Source: an uncultured Marmoricola sp. (lineage in GTDB: Bacteria; Actinomycetota; Actinomycetes; Propionibacteriales; Nocardioidaceae). From it: a stretch of 12,590 bases of DNA. Numbering within the stretch: position 1 is the stretch's first letter; every line of letters starts with the position of its first letter. A program made the translations under genes and the position numbers. The notes under the pieces were generated by a model, which did not search any database, was not told where the DNA came from, and was given only the letters and a program-made list of their open reading frames with translations. Of this stretch, positions 1 through 7,414 are shown piece after piece. The DNA lies in the NCBI GenBank assembly GCA_937868455.1, contig CALMMO010000118.1, forward strand, positions 1 through 12,590. Reading direction: 5' to 3'.

Positions 1-108
1 GCCACCTCGATCGCAGGCATGCTGTTGACGACTGAGACCCTGATCGTCGACAAGCCCGAAGAAGAAGAGCCCCCGGCCGCAGGCCACGGGCACGGCCACG
101 GCCACTGA
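1..108 (+). CDS. groEL: Chaperonin GroEL, C-terminal end only (60 kDa chaperonin, His-Gly tail)
   Basis: Open from the first base in frame 1, this gives 35 residues and a TGA stop. The residues [20 protein letters not shown] are the conserved end of the GroEL equatorial domain, where TTE..I.D.PEE is near invariant. The tail is [10 protein letters not shown], a His-Gly repeat in place of the Gly-Met tail of E. coli GroEL. His-rich tails are known for the GroEL1-type chaperonins of actinobacteria. The protein folds clients in the cytoplasm as a tetradecamer with GroES. The 5' part, including the ATPase residues, lies outside the window, so completeness cannot be judged. A strong terminator follows 8 bases after the stop, so this is the end of its transcription unit. 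Confidence 0.93.
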   Translation, partial: ATSIAGMLLTTETLIVDKPEEEEPPAAGHGHGHGH

Positions 109-116
109 TTCATCCA

Positions 117-155
117 CACTCACCCCGCCCGATCCGGGCGGGGTGAGTGCTTTTT
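117..155 (+). terminator. Rho-independent terminator after groEL
   Basis: A perfect 15-bp inverted repeat (117-131 with 135-149, core ACCCCGCCCG/CGGGCGGGGT) with a 3-base ATC loop is followed by C and five T residues (151-155). This is a textbook intrinsic terminator for groEL. It lies between convergent genes. There is no A-run left of the stem, so it is not a good terminator for the opposing minus-strand gene that ends at 171. Confidence 0.93.
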
Positions 156-170
156 CCTAAGCGTTGTGAG

Positions 171-977
171 CTAGCTGACCGAGCAGTCGAAAGCGCTGGT
201 CTGGAGTGACCCTCCAGCGCCAAAATCGACGATGAACTCAGCGTCGAAGTAGCCCCCGGTGCCAGCGATTACGGGCGGGATAGTCAGTGTGTAGGAGTTG
301 CCCTCAGGGTTGGCTTGGGTGATGTCCCAATCTGTGTATCCCGAGTGCCAAGGCGAGGCGGCCACCGTGCCAATGAGCGCTGCGGTTCCTGGACGGGTGA
401 GGTCAACACCCAGCGCCTTCTCGACGACCCTGACGCGCGCAGGCTGATGGTGGCGGTTGAGTCGCCCGGAGATTGCGTAGTTGGTACCAGGCTCGCCAGG
501 GACGACCGTGCACGCAAACGTGCGGCCGTTTCCGACCTGGGTCGGCCCTCCGCTCACCTGGCAGTCAAACATCGAGATCTGCCAGTTGCCTCCCGCCGCG
601 AACTCGATCACCAGCGTGGCGTCGAAGTACCCGCCACCTCCGGGCAGTTTCGGCGGGACTGAAAGCACGTATCGGTCCGGCACCTTCGCGCCGGTGATGT
701 CTCGGTCGACGTAACCGACGTGCCACCGCGACATGCCTACGCGCCGCGGGTGCTGGCGAGTGCTGAGCACAGAGCCTGCCGCGTCCAACACGGTGACGTG
801 GCGCATCAGGCCGCTCCTGCCGATCACACCAGTCACGGTGCGGGTGGTCGAGGGTTCAGCGGGAGTGCCAGTGCAGGTAAACGACCGATGCCCGGTCGCG
901 GCGTTTGCGGGTGCAGGTAGGGCCATCGCGGCGGCAGCCAATGAGATGGCGACGATGCGTGGCAGGCGGCGAAGCAT
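171..977 (-). CDS. Secreted protein with two tandem copies of an unrecognised Cys-containing domain
   Basis: 268 residues. A Sec signal peptide is clear: LRRLPR, hydrophobic residues 8-23, and an ANA cleavage site after residue 26. The mature chain is an internal duplication, residues 33-142 and 154-268. Both copies share F.C...P.EP at the start, then WH.GY.D.DIT, PP....GGYFDA, an F.AGG..Q segment, and FDC.VS at the end. Each copy has exactly two cysteines at its two ends (35/139 and 156/265), suggesting one disulfide per domain. The pattern suggests two compact beta-rich domains, but I do not recognise the family and assign no function. There is no membrane anchor, LPXTG or lipobox, so it is probably released. 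The ATG at 977 follows a strong AGGAGG (982-987, 4-base spacer). It lies 73 bp downstream of the histidine kinase gene on the same strand and has 11-bp-spaced repeats in front of it, so it is a likely target of that two-component system. Confidence 0.85.
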   Translation of the reverse strand: MLRRLPRIVAISLAAAAMALPAPANAATGHRSFTCTGTPAEPSTTRTVTGVIGRSGLMRHVTVLDAAGSVLSTRQHPRRVGMSRWHVGYVDRDITGAKVPDRYVLSVPPKLPGGGGYFDATLVIEFAAGGNWQISMFDCQVSGGPTQVGNGRTFACTVVPGEPGTNYAISGRLNRHHQPARVRVVEKALGVDLTRPGTAALIGTVAASPWHSGYTDWDITQANPEGNSYTLTIPPVIAGTGGYFDAEFIVDFGAGGSLQTSAFDCSVS

Positions 978-1026
978 GATTCCTCCTGAGGTAGCGGATC
1001 CGATGCTTCTATGCCACCTCCGAGCG

Positions 1027-1054
1027 GCTCAAGTTCGCCTTAACCTGCATTCAA
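1027..1054 (-). promoter_or_regulatory. Three-fold 11-bp direct repeat, candidate response-regulator operator
   Basis: Read on the minus strand, TTGAAT (1054-1049), TTAAGG (1043-1038) and TTGAGC (1032-1027) follow one another with exact 11-bp spacing (hexamer plus 5 bases). This geometry is typical of OmpR/PhoB-family binding sites. The first hexamer overlaps the stop codon of the kinase gene. TTGAGC could also serve as a -35 box, with weak -10 candidates (TAGAAG or AAGCAT) at 1011-1003, about 26-34 bp from the ATG. Binding by the neighbouring regulator is inferred. Confidence 0.45.
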
Positions 1055-2355
1055 GATTGGGTGGTGGCCACCGAAAACTTGACCCGCCCACGTTTGTCGA
1101 CCCAAGCCGAGCCGCCGTGGGCCTGAGCTACCGCTTTCACCATTGCGAGTCCCAAACCGTGCCCAGGGCTCGTGCGAGAGGGCTCGTCTCTGCTGAACCG
1201 CTCAAAGGCGCGCTCAGCGAACTCCTGGGTGATCCCGTGACCTTCGTCGCCGACCACGAAGGTCACTTTAGATTTCGACATCGCGGCGTTCACGGTGATG
1301 GTGCCAGCGCCGTACTTCTCGCTGTTGCGCACCAGGTTTGCTAGGGCAACCTCAACCCACCTGCGATCACAGGTGACTTCGACGTCGGGTAGGACGTTGA
1401 CGAGCACGCGGCCGTCCAGCTCGGGAAGTGCCAGAGAGCGCAAGGAAATGGGCTGCGCGTGGATGTTGATGGCGCGCAGTTCCTCAAGATCAAGCAGCGC
1501 GTTGGATAGGTCGATGAGCCCGTGAACCTGGGAGCCCAACGACGACATCACCTCACTCATCTGTTGCGAACTGCGCGGGCGGTGTTGGGCCCACTCCAAC
1601 TCGGCGGCGAGCACCGCCAGTGGGGTGCGAAGTTCGTGGGCGGCATCGCTGAGGAACCTGCGCTCACGGGCTTGGGAATCTTGAATCTCAGCGAGCAGGC
1701 TGTTGAAGGTGTGTCCGAGTCGTGTCAGTTCGTCATCGCGATCTGAATCGACCGGCAAGCGGGTGTTCGCCGATCCTGAGGCCGCCTTGGCAGCTAGGCG
1801 GTAGCGCTCCACGGGGTCGAGGGCGGCTCGGGCAACGCCGTATCCCACAAAGCCGGCGGCCACGATCGTGGCAATGTCAGAGAGGAACAGTTGGAGAAGG
1901 AGTTCACGCAGCGCCTCATCATGCTTTTGGCGACTGATGCCGGCCGCGACAACGACGCTGCCGTGAGGGCTGCGCACCGACATCAGTGACACCCTGAAGG
2001 CCACCTTGACTGCGGGGACGAACGTTCCAATATCGATCACTCGAGGTCGTGAGGTCGCAGTGCGCACGTCATCGACGCTCACGAGGGGCGGCGGGCTATC
2101 GGGTGAACTCTCTACCAACTGGCCACTCGGGCTGTAGACCTGCACGGTTTCGCCTGGGCCGCTGGGCAGTGCAGAGCCTTGGTGCACGGCGGTGGCGACG
2201 AGTTCGGAATATGCAGTCAGGTCCTGGTTGAGCTGACGGTCAAGTGCGTAGGAGACCCGCCAATAGACGAAGGCCCCGGCCCCTGTGAGCACCACTGACA
2301 TGGCGGCAATCACCGCCAACACGAGTCGGGTGCCGATGCGGCGGCGCAGTTTCAT
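1051..2355 (-). CDS. Membrane sensor histidine kinase of a two-component system
   Basis: 434 residues, with the layout of an EnvZ/PhoR-class kinase. TM1 is at about 12-32, followed by an extracytoplasmic sensor region of about 120 residues (35-154) that resembles nothing I can name. TM2 is at 155-178, HAMP at about 179-228, and the HisKA dimerisation helix carries DAAHELRTPL with phospho-acceptor His240. The HATPase domain has the N box (NLVRNSEKYG, 340-349), G1 box (DEGHGI, 370-375) and G2 box (GHGLGLAMV, 398-406), so it looks catalytically complete. It should autophosphorylate on His240 and pass phosphate to the response regulator encoded just upstream. Its ATG lies in an ATGA overlap (2352-2355) with the regulator stop codon, implying translational coupling. 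The signal is unknown; the neighbouring secreted protein and phosphatase suggest an envelope or nutrient cue. Confidence 0.93.
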   Translation of the reverse strand: MKLRRRIGTRLVLAVIAAMSVVLTGAGAFVYWRVSYALDRQLNQDLTAYSELVATAVHQGSALPSGPGETVQVYSPSGQLVESSPDSPPPLVSVDDVRTATSRPRVIDIGTFVPAVKVAFRVSLMSVRSPHGSVVVAAGISRQKHDEALRELLLQLFLSDIATIVAAGFVGYGVARAALDPVERYRLAAKAASGSANTRLPVDSDRDDELTRLGHTFNSLLAEIQDSQARERRFLSDAAHELRTPLAVLAAELEWAQHRPRSSQQMSEVMSSLGSQVHGLIDLSNALLDLEELRAINIHAQPISLRSLALPELDGRVLVNVLPDVEVTCDRRWVEVALANLVRNSEKYGAGTITVNAAMSKSKVTFVVGDEGHGITQEFAERAFERFSRDEPSRTSPGHGLGLAMVKAVAQAHGGSAWVDKRGRVKFSVATTQS

Positions 2356-3020
2356 CGGCGCACGTCGAGGCGGTAGCCAACGCCGCGCAGCGTGGTGATC
2401 TGCACGTTGGTTGATGACTCAAGTTGGTGGCGCACCCGAGAGAGGTGGACTTCTATCGCATTGCTACGAAGGTCGGTTTCCTCATCCCAGACCTCATCGA
2501 GCAGTCTCAAGCGGGAGACCACGCGACCAGGCGGGGACATCAAGGTTTGGAGCACCGCGAACTCTCGGCGCGAGAGTTTTGCTGGCATGCCAGCGACGGT
2601 GACCCGCCGGGACTGGGGGTCAAGCACAACGTCTCCTGCCACCAACGCAGCACTAGTCGGCTCTCTGCGTCGGGTGATTGCTCTCACGCGTGCTAGCAGT
2701 TCTTCGAGCGCGAAGGGCTTAATGAGGTAGTCATCTGCTCCCGCCTCTAGTCCCTGGACTCGCTCGGCAACCGATCCGCGGGCGGTCAACATCAAGATCG
2801 GAATGTCGTTGCCCAGCTTGCGCAGTGTGCGGCACATGGTGAGGCCGCTCATGCCGGGCAGCATCAAGTCGAGTACGACGGCGTCGGCATCGCGATCACC
2901 TATCGCGATGAGCGCACTCTCGGCATCGGCGCATCCGGTGGCGCTCAGCCCAGACTCGGTGAGGTAGGAGCAGACCAACTCACGCATGCGCTGTTGGTCT
3001 TCGACGACGACGATGTGCAC
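2352..3020 (-). CDS. OmpR/PhoB-family DNA-binding response regulator
   Basis: 222 residues from a GTG at 3020. The receiver domain spans about 1-115, with the acidic pair E7-D8, phospho-acceptor Asp51 (VVLDLMLPGMSG), Thr79 and Lys101 (KPF) all present. The C-terminal winged helix spans about 125-222 and includes LSRREFAVLQTL, the recognition-helix stretch NAIEVHLSRVRHQL and the wing TLRGVGYRL. GTG is chosen because the protein then begins MHIVVVEDQQ, the normal start of the receiver fold. A TACGAT -10 box ends 7 bases before it, giving a leaderless mRNA. An in-frame ATG at 3056 would add 12 residues ahead of the fold and has no good ribosome site. It shares a 4-bp overlap with its kinase. Divergent from the DUF4956 gene, with 74 bp of shared control region. 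A role in regulating both neighbouring units is inferred. Confidence 0.92.
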   Translation of the reverse strand: MHIVVVEDQQRMRELVCSYLTESGLSATGCADAESALIAIGDRDADAVVLDLMLPGMSGLTMCRTLRKLGNDIPILMLTARGSVAERVQGLEAGADDYLIKPFALEELLARVRAITRRREPTSAALVAGDVVLDPQSRRVTVAGMPAKLSRREFAVLQTLMSPPGRVVSRLRLLDEVWDEETDLRSNAIEVHLSRVRHQLESSTNVQITTLRGVGYRLDVRR

Positions 3021-3027
3021 ACCGGCG

Positions 3028-3033
3028 ATCGTA
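3028..3033 (-). promoter_or_regulatory. -10 box for the response-regulator operon (leaderless)
   Basis: TACGAT on the minus strand fits the actinobacterial TAnnnT -10 pattern. Seven bases separate it from the GTG at 3020, so transcription would begin at or next to the start codon. At a 17-bp spacer the -35 position reads ATGATT, a poor match. That is common for activator-dependent promoters, and the 11-bp repeats sit at this position. Confidence 0.5.
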
Positions 3034-3054
3034 GGTCGCCTGACCAGGAGAATC

Positions 3055-3071
3055 ATTCAGAGTTTCTTCAT
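3055..3071 (-). promoter_or_regulatory. Pair of 11-bp-spaced TGAA half-sites, candidate autoregulatory operator
   Basis: On the minus strand ATGAAG (3071-3066) and CTGAAT (3060-3055) are spaced 11 bp start to start. CTGAAT differs at one base from TTGAAT upstream of the secreted-protein gene. The pair covers the -35 zone of the regulator promoter and also the -35 zone of the divergent DUF4956 promoter, so one bound regulator could act on both. The half-sites are short and binding is inferred. Confidence 0.4.
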
Positions 3072-3081
3072 ACGAGGCACC

Positions 3082-3087
3082 TACGTT
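3082..3087 (+). promoter_or_regulatory. -10 box for the DUF4956-PAP2 operon (leaderless)
   Basis: TACGTT fits TAnnnT and stands 7 bases before the ATG at 3095. The spacing and sequence mirror the divergent TACGAT box of the regulator. No good -35 is visible; the TGAA repeats occupy that place. Confidence 0.4.
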
Positions 3088-3094
3088 GCATGAC

Positions 3095-3679
3095 ATGGCA
3101 CATAACTTGGTCGGCCTTGGCCTCGACGTACTGAGCCTCCTACTGCTCGTGGGCTGGCTCTACCGTCGTCACGCCTCAGCGCCCGAGATGACCATGGTCT
3201 TCACCATGCTCAATATCGGTCTCTTCGCAGCGATGGTGGCCATTGCCTCGGGGGACTTCCCTGTCGGGGTCGGATTTGGACTCTTCGGACTGCTCTCACT
3301 CGTGCGGCTGCGCTCGACCCAGTTCACCATCAAAGACATTGCCTACACGTTCACAGCCCTAGTGCTCGCCTTGGTCAACGCGTTGCCTGGCTCAGCGTTG
3401 TGGATGGCTGCCGTGCTCGATGGAGTGCTCATCTTGGCTGTGTGGCTAGTCGATGACACCCGTCAGCGGTTAGGCACTGAGGTGGTTCGGATGACGCTGA
3501 AGAAGGCAGAGGCAGACCCCGATGCCTTGGCGCAGATGGTGACCCAGCACCTGGGGTCGGAGCCTCTGGGAGTCGCGGTGCGCTCAGTCGACTACGTGCG
3601 TAGTCGGACTGTGGTTGACGTACGACGCACCGTGCCTGCGAGTAACTCGTGGGCCACTAAGGAGGATCAAGATGACTAA
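3095..3679 (+). CDS. DUF4956-family multi-pass membrane protein
   Basis: 194 residues. Four hydrophobic segments (about 5-22, 35-52, 80-97 and 102-119) surround the conserved patch GVGFGLFGLLSLVRLRST at 58-75, which is the hallmark of the DUF4956 family. It is followed by a soluble, charged C-terminal domain of about 75 residues (122-194), probably cytoplasmic. The family has no established biochemical role. In other genomes its members often sit beside VTC-type polyphosphate-polymerase-like proteins; none is in this window. The stop codon overlaps the start of the phosphatase gene by 8 bp (3672-3679), so the two are probably co-translated. The start is uncertain: ATG 3095 fits a leaderless mRNA from TACGTT, while an in-frame TTG at 3086 is preceded by GAGG (3074-3077, 8-base spacer) and would add three residues. 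Confidence 0.85.
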   Translation: MAHNLVGLGLDVLSLLLLVGWLYRRHASAPEMTMVFTMLNIGLFAAMVAIASGDFPVGVGFGLFGLLSLVRLRSTQFTIKDIAYTFTALVLALVNALPGSALWMAAVLDGVLILAVWLVDDTRQRLGTEVVRMTLKKAEADPDALAQMVTQHLGSEPLGVAVRSVDYVRSRTVVDVRRTVPASNSWATKEDQDD

Positions 3680-4514
3680 TCCACTGACCGCTCACCCGCG
3701 ACGCTACGTGCTCGTGGCGATAGCGGCGGCCCTAGCGATCGTGGCTGGGATTTTCGGCCCAGGTGCGCTAGCTGCACTGGGATTCGGCAACGCCAAGGAT
3801 CGGATCGCGGCGTCTCCGCCACCGGCACTGTTTGCCGAGGCTCAAGTCAGCGCGACCCAAACCGCCAACGATGCCCAGACAACTCAAGCTGAGGCGATGT
3901 TTGCCGAGTGGACCAAGGTGCACGGCACCACTAGAGATGACCAGGCATTCATCACCTGGCTCGAGGGCCGCTTCCCTGGTCCGCCCAGCAACCTGGCCAG
4001 CGAGATCCGCGTAAATCAAGACTGGTTCAAGCAGCGCACCAAGTCAGGCGTGGCTGCTGCGACCTGGCTAGAAGCCTTTGGTAAGAAGGACATCTGGAAG
4101 CTTTATGCCCACGATCAGGCCGAGTTGATGAAGCCAGCCTCAGGCGATGCTTTGAAGACTGATGAAAAGGACCTGCTCTCCATGACCAAGCAGGTCGCCG
4201 ATGACTTGGGGGCAAAGTTCGGCTCCAATGCGCCGTACGTCGTGCAGCCGAGTTTGCGACCAGATCACACCGTGACCCCAGGCCAGAAGTGCCCCTGCTC
4301 TTACCCCTCTCGCCATGCGGCCGCCGCTGCCGGGAGCCGCGTGTTCTTGGCTAGCCGTGATGCGCATCGAGACGCGGAGTACTCCTGGATGCAATCGCAG
4401 ATCGACTTCAGTCGGATCTATATGGCTGGCCACTACCCAACCGATGTCACGGCTGGCACGTTGCTCGGTGACGTGATCGGTGAATACTTCGTGGCTACCC
4501 GCAGTGTCACGTGA
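3672..4514 (+). CDS. Exported or membrane-anchored PAP2-superfamily (class A acid phosphatase-like) phosphatase
   Basis: 280 residues. An N-terminal hydrophobic segment (about 11-36, after RR) is either a signal peptide without an obvious cleavage site or a single anchor, placing the catalytic domain outside the membrane. The phosphatase signature is SRIYMAGHYPTD (Ser247-Arg248, His254, Asp258), an exact SR-X5-H-X3-D match. Upstream are RP (196-197) and PSRH (212-215), in place of the usual PSGH. The Lys of the KX6RP motif is not at its expected place. Class A acid phosphatases dephosphorylate organic phosphomonoesters through a phospho-histidine; PAP2 relatives also act on lipid phosphates, and the substrate here cannot be told. 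The start is set by AAGGAGG at 3659-3665 upstream of ATG 3672; a longer frame from 3615 lies inside the DUF4956 gene and is rejected. Residues 40-190 are alpha-rich and unassigned. Confidence 0.85.
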   Translation: MTNPLTAHPRRYVLVAIAAALAIVAGIFGPGALAALGFGNAKDRIAASPPPALFAEAQVSATQTANDAQTTQAEAMFAEWTKVHGTTRDDQAFITWLEGRFPGPPSNLASEIRVNQDWFKQRTKSGVAAATWLEAFGKKDIWKLYAHDQAELMKPASGDALKTDEKDLLSMTKQVADDLGAKFGSNAPYVVQPSLRPDHTVTPGQKCPCSYPSRHAAAAAGSRVFLASRDAHRDAEYSWMQSQIDFSRIYMAGHYPTDVTAGTLLGDVIGEYFVATRSVT

Positions 4515-4558
4515 GGTGCATCGCGTCCGTGCTGGTCAGGAGTCAACGGCCCACGGAT

Positions 4559-4564
4559 TAGACT
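4559..4564 (+). promoter_or_regulatory. Possible -10 box for guaB
   Basis: TAGACT (extended as TTAGACT from 4558) fits TAnnnT and would start RNA near 4571, leaving a leader of about 28 bases with GGAAGG (4589-4594) before the ATG. No convincing -35 is seen. The rest of the 84-bp gap after the phosphatase gene shows no terminator. Confidence 0.35.
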
Positions 4565-4580
4565 GCGGCTTTGGTGTTGA

Positions 4581-6107
<1,527 letters not shown>

Positions 6108-6110
6108 GGG

Positions 6111-6144
6111 TGTCAAAGTCACAAGTAAACCTGTGACTTTGGCA
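6111..6144 (+). terminator. Inverted repeat after guaB (hairpin A)
   Basis: Four bases after the guaB stop, 6111-6123 pairs with 6132-6144 (13 pairs including one G-T, core CAAAGTCACA/TGTGACTTTG) around an 8-base loop. No T-run follows. It may be a factor-assisted or U-less actinobacterial terminator, or a 3'-end stabiliser. It shares 6138-6144 with the next inverted repeat, so the two cannot form fully at once. Confidence 0.5.
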
Positions 6145-6179
6145 CTTTGCCGGGGAGATCTCCCCCGCAAAGCGCCAAA
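6138..6179 (+). terminator. Long GC-rich inverted repeat between guaB and guaB3 (hairpin B)
   Basis: Near-perfect palindrome: TTTGGC, one mismatch, then CTTTGCCGGGGAGA (6145-6158) facing TCTCCCCCGCAAAG (6159-6172), then GCCAAA to 6179. There are two mismatches in about 20 pairs, with a GATC turn at the centre. No T-run follows. It is very stable and could terminate or attenuate read-through into guaB3. The remaining 6180-6256 is C-rich, with no promoter that I can defend. Confidence 0.5.
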
Positions 6180-6256
6180 CTCCCGGGCAAAGCACTCGGG
6201 TCCCAAGCCGACCCAACCAAGATTTCCCAACCCAGACTTCATGGAAGAATCCACCC

Positions 6257-7363
6257 GTGACTGAATTCGAGATCGGGCGAGCCAAGCGCGGCCGCCGGGC
6301 CTACTCCTTTGACGACATCGCGATCGTGCCGAGTCGGCGCACCCGCGACCCAGAGGAGATCAACCTCTCGTGGCAGATCGATGCCTACCGCTTCGACCTG
6401 CCCATCTTGGCCGCCCCGATGGATTCGGTGATGTCTCCTGAGACCGCGATTGCGTTGGGAAAGTTCGGTGGCCTTGGTGTGCTGAACCTCGAGGGCCTAT
6501 GGACCCGCTATGAAGACCCGACTCCTCTCCTTGATGAGGTCTCGGGTCTGGCCGGTGTGGCTGGAGTTCAGCGGATGCAGGAGATCTATTCGGCTCCCAT
6601 TAGCCCTGAGTTGATCACCGAACGACTGCGCCAGATGCGCGCGGCTGGGGTCACGGTGGCCGGCAGCCTGAGCCCGCAGCGCACCAAGGAGTTCGCCAAG
6701 ACGGTCGTTGACGCCGGCGTCGACATGTTCGTCATTCGGGGTACGACGGTGAGTGCCGAGCACGTTTCGTCCCATGCCGAGCCCCTCAACCTCAAGGAGT
6801 TCATCTACGAACTCGACGTCCCGGTCATTGTGGGTGGCTGCGCGACTCACCAGGCGGCTCTGCACTTGATGCGCACTGGTGCCGCAGGGGTGTTGGTCGG
6901 ATTTGGCGGGGGAGCGGCTCACACCACTCGCACAGTGCTGGGCATCGCCGTACCCATGGCCAGTGCGGTTGCCGATGTTGCGGCTGCGCGTCGTGATTAC
7001 CTTGATGAGTCCGGTGGTCGCTATGTGCACGTCATAGCCGATGGGTCGATTGGTCGCTCAGGCGATGTTGCCAAGGCCATCGCGTGCGGTGCCGACGCGG
7101 TGATGATCGGTTCGCCGTTGGCACGCGCCACCGATGCGCCTGGTCGCGGCTTCCACTGGGGCAGCGAAGCGGTGCACACCGAACTTCCGCGAGGCGAGCG
7201 AGTCGCGCTCGATCAGGTCGGCACGCTTGAGGAAATCTTGTTCGGTCCATCACGTGTTGCAGACGGCACGATGAATCTCGTGGGAGCCTTGCGTCGCTCG
7301 ATGGCGACCACTGGATACACCGAACTCAAGGAGTTCCAGCGAGTCGAAGTCGTTGTTGGCTAA
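6257..7363 (+). CDS. guaB3: GuaB3-family IMP dehydrogenase/GMP reductase-related protein, catalytic Cys replaced by His
   Basis: 368 residues: a TIM barrel of the IMPDH/GMPR superfamily without CBS domains. Barrel marks are YSFDDIAIVPSRRTRDPEE (16-34), LAAPMDSVMS (51-60), GGLGVLNLEG (71-80), VIVGGCA (190-196), VIADGSIGRSGD (259-270) and MIGSPLARA (283-291). The family is a regular neighbour of guaB in actinobacteria. The active-site loop reads GFGGGAAHTTR (215-225): aligned with GPGSICTTR of true IMPDHs, the nucleophilic Cys position is His222. The flap Arg-Tyr pair typical of IMPDH is not seen either. Family members in cyanobacteria are reported to have IMPDH activity, but ones lacking the Cys should not work by the same covalent mechanism; a regulatory or different catalytic role is possible. 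The start is GTG 6257 with GGAAG at 6243-6247. Confidence 0.92.
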   Translation: MTEFEIGRAKRGRRAYSFDDIAIVPSRRTRDPEEINLSWQIDAYRFDLPILAAPMDSVMSPETAIALGKFGGLGVLNLEGLWTRYEDPTPLLDEVSGLAGVAGVQRMQEIYSAPISPELITERLRQMRAAGVTVAGSLSPQRTKEFAKTVVDAGVDMFVIRGTTVSAEHVSSHAEPLNLKEFIYELDVPVIVGGCATHQAALHLMRTGAAGVLVGFGGGAAHTTRTVLGIAVPMASAVADVAAARRDYLDESGGRYVHVIADGSIGRSGDVAKAIACGADAVMIGSPLARATDAPGRGFHWGSEAVHTELPRGERVALDQVGTLEEILFGPSRVADGTMNLVGALRRSMATTGYTELKEFQRVEVVVG

Positions 7364-7402
7364 CGCACTCAATGTGAAGTAACGAACTGGTTGCGATTCG
7401 GT

Positions 7403-7408
7403 TAGGCT
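7403..7408 (+). promoter_or_regulatory. -10 box for the exported EEP-fold protein (leaderless)
   Basis: TAGGCT fits TAnnnT and lies 6 bases before the GTG at 7415, so the RNA would start at about the first codon. There is no ribosome-binding site at a usable distance (AGGA is only 1 base from the GTG), which supports leaderless translation. This gives the gene a promoter separate from guaB3. Confidence 0.5.
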
Positions 7409-7414
7409 TAGGAC

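Noticed and set aside
733..1344. Plus-strand open frame of 203 codons across the secreted-protein gene and kinase gene
   Set aside because: It crosses the intergenic region and the ends of two good minus-strand genes and has no domain signature.
3021..3056. N-terminal extension of the response regulator to an ATG at 3056
   Set aside because: The extra 12 residues precede the conserved receiver start, would overlap the promoter and operator region, and have no clear ribosome site.
3615..3671. N-terminal extension of the phosphatase upstream of 3672
   Set aside because: It lies inside the DUF4956 coding region; AAGGAGG positions the ATG at 3672, followed by a normal export segment.
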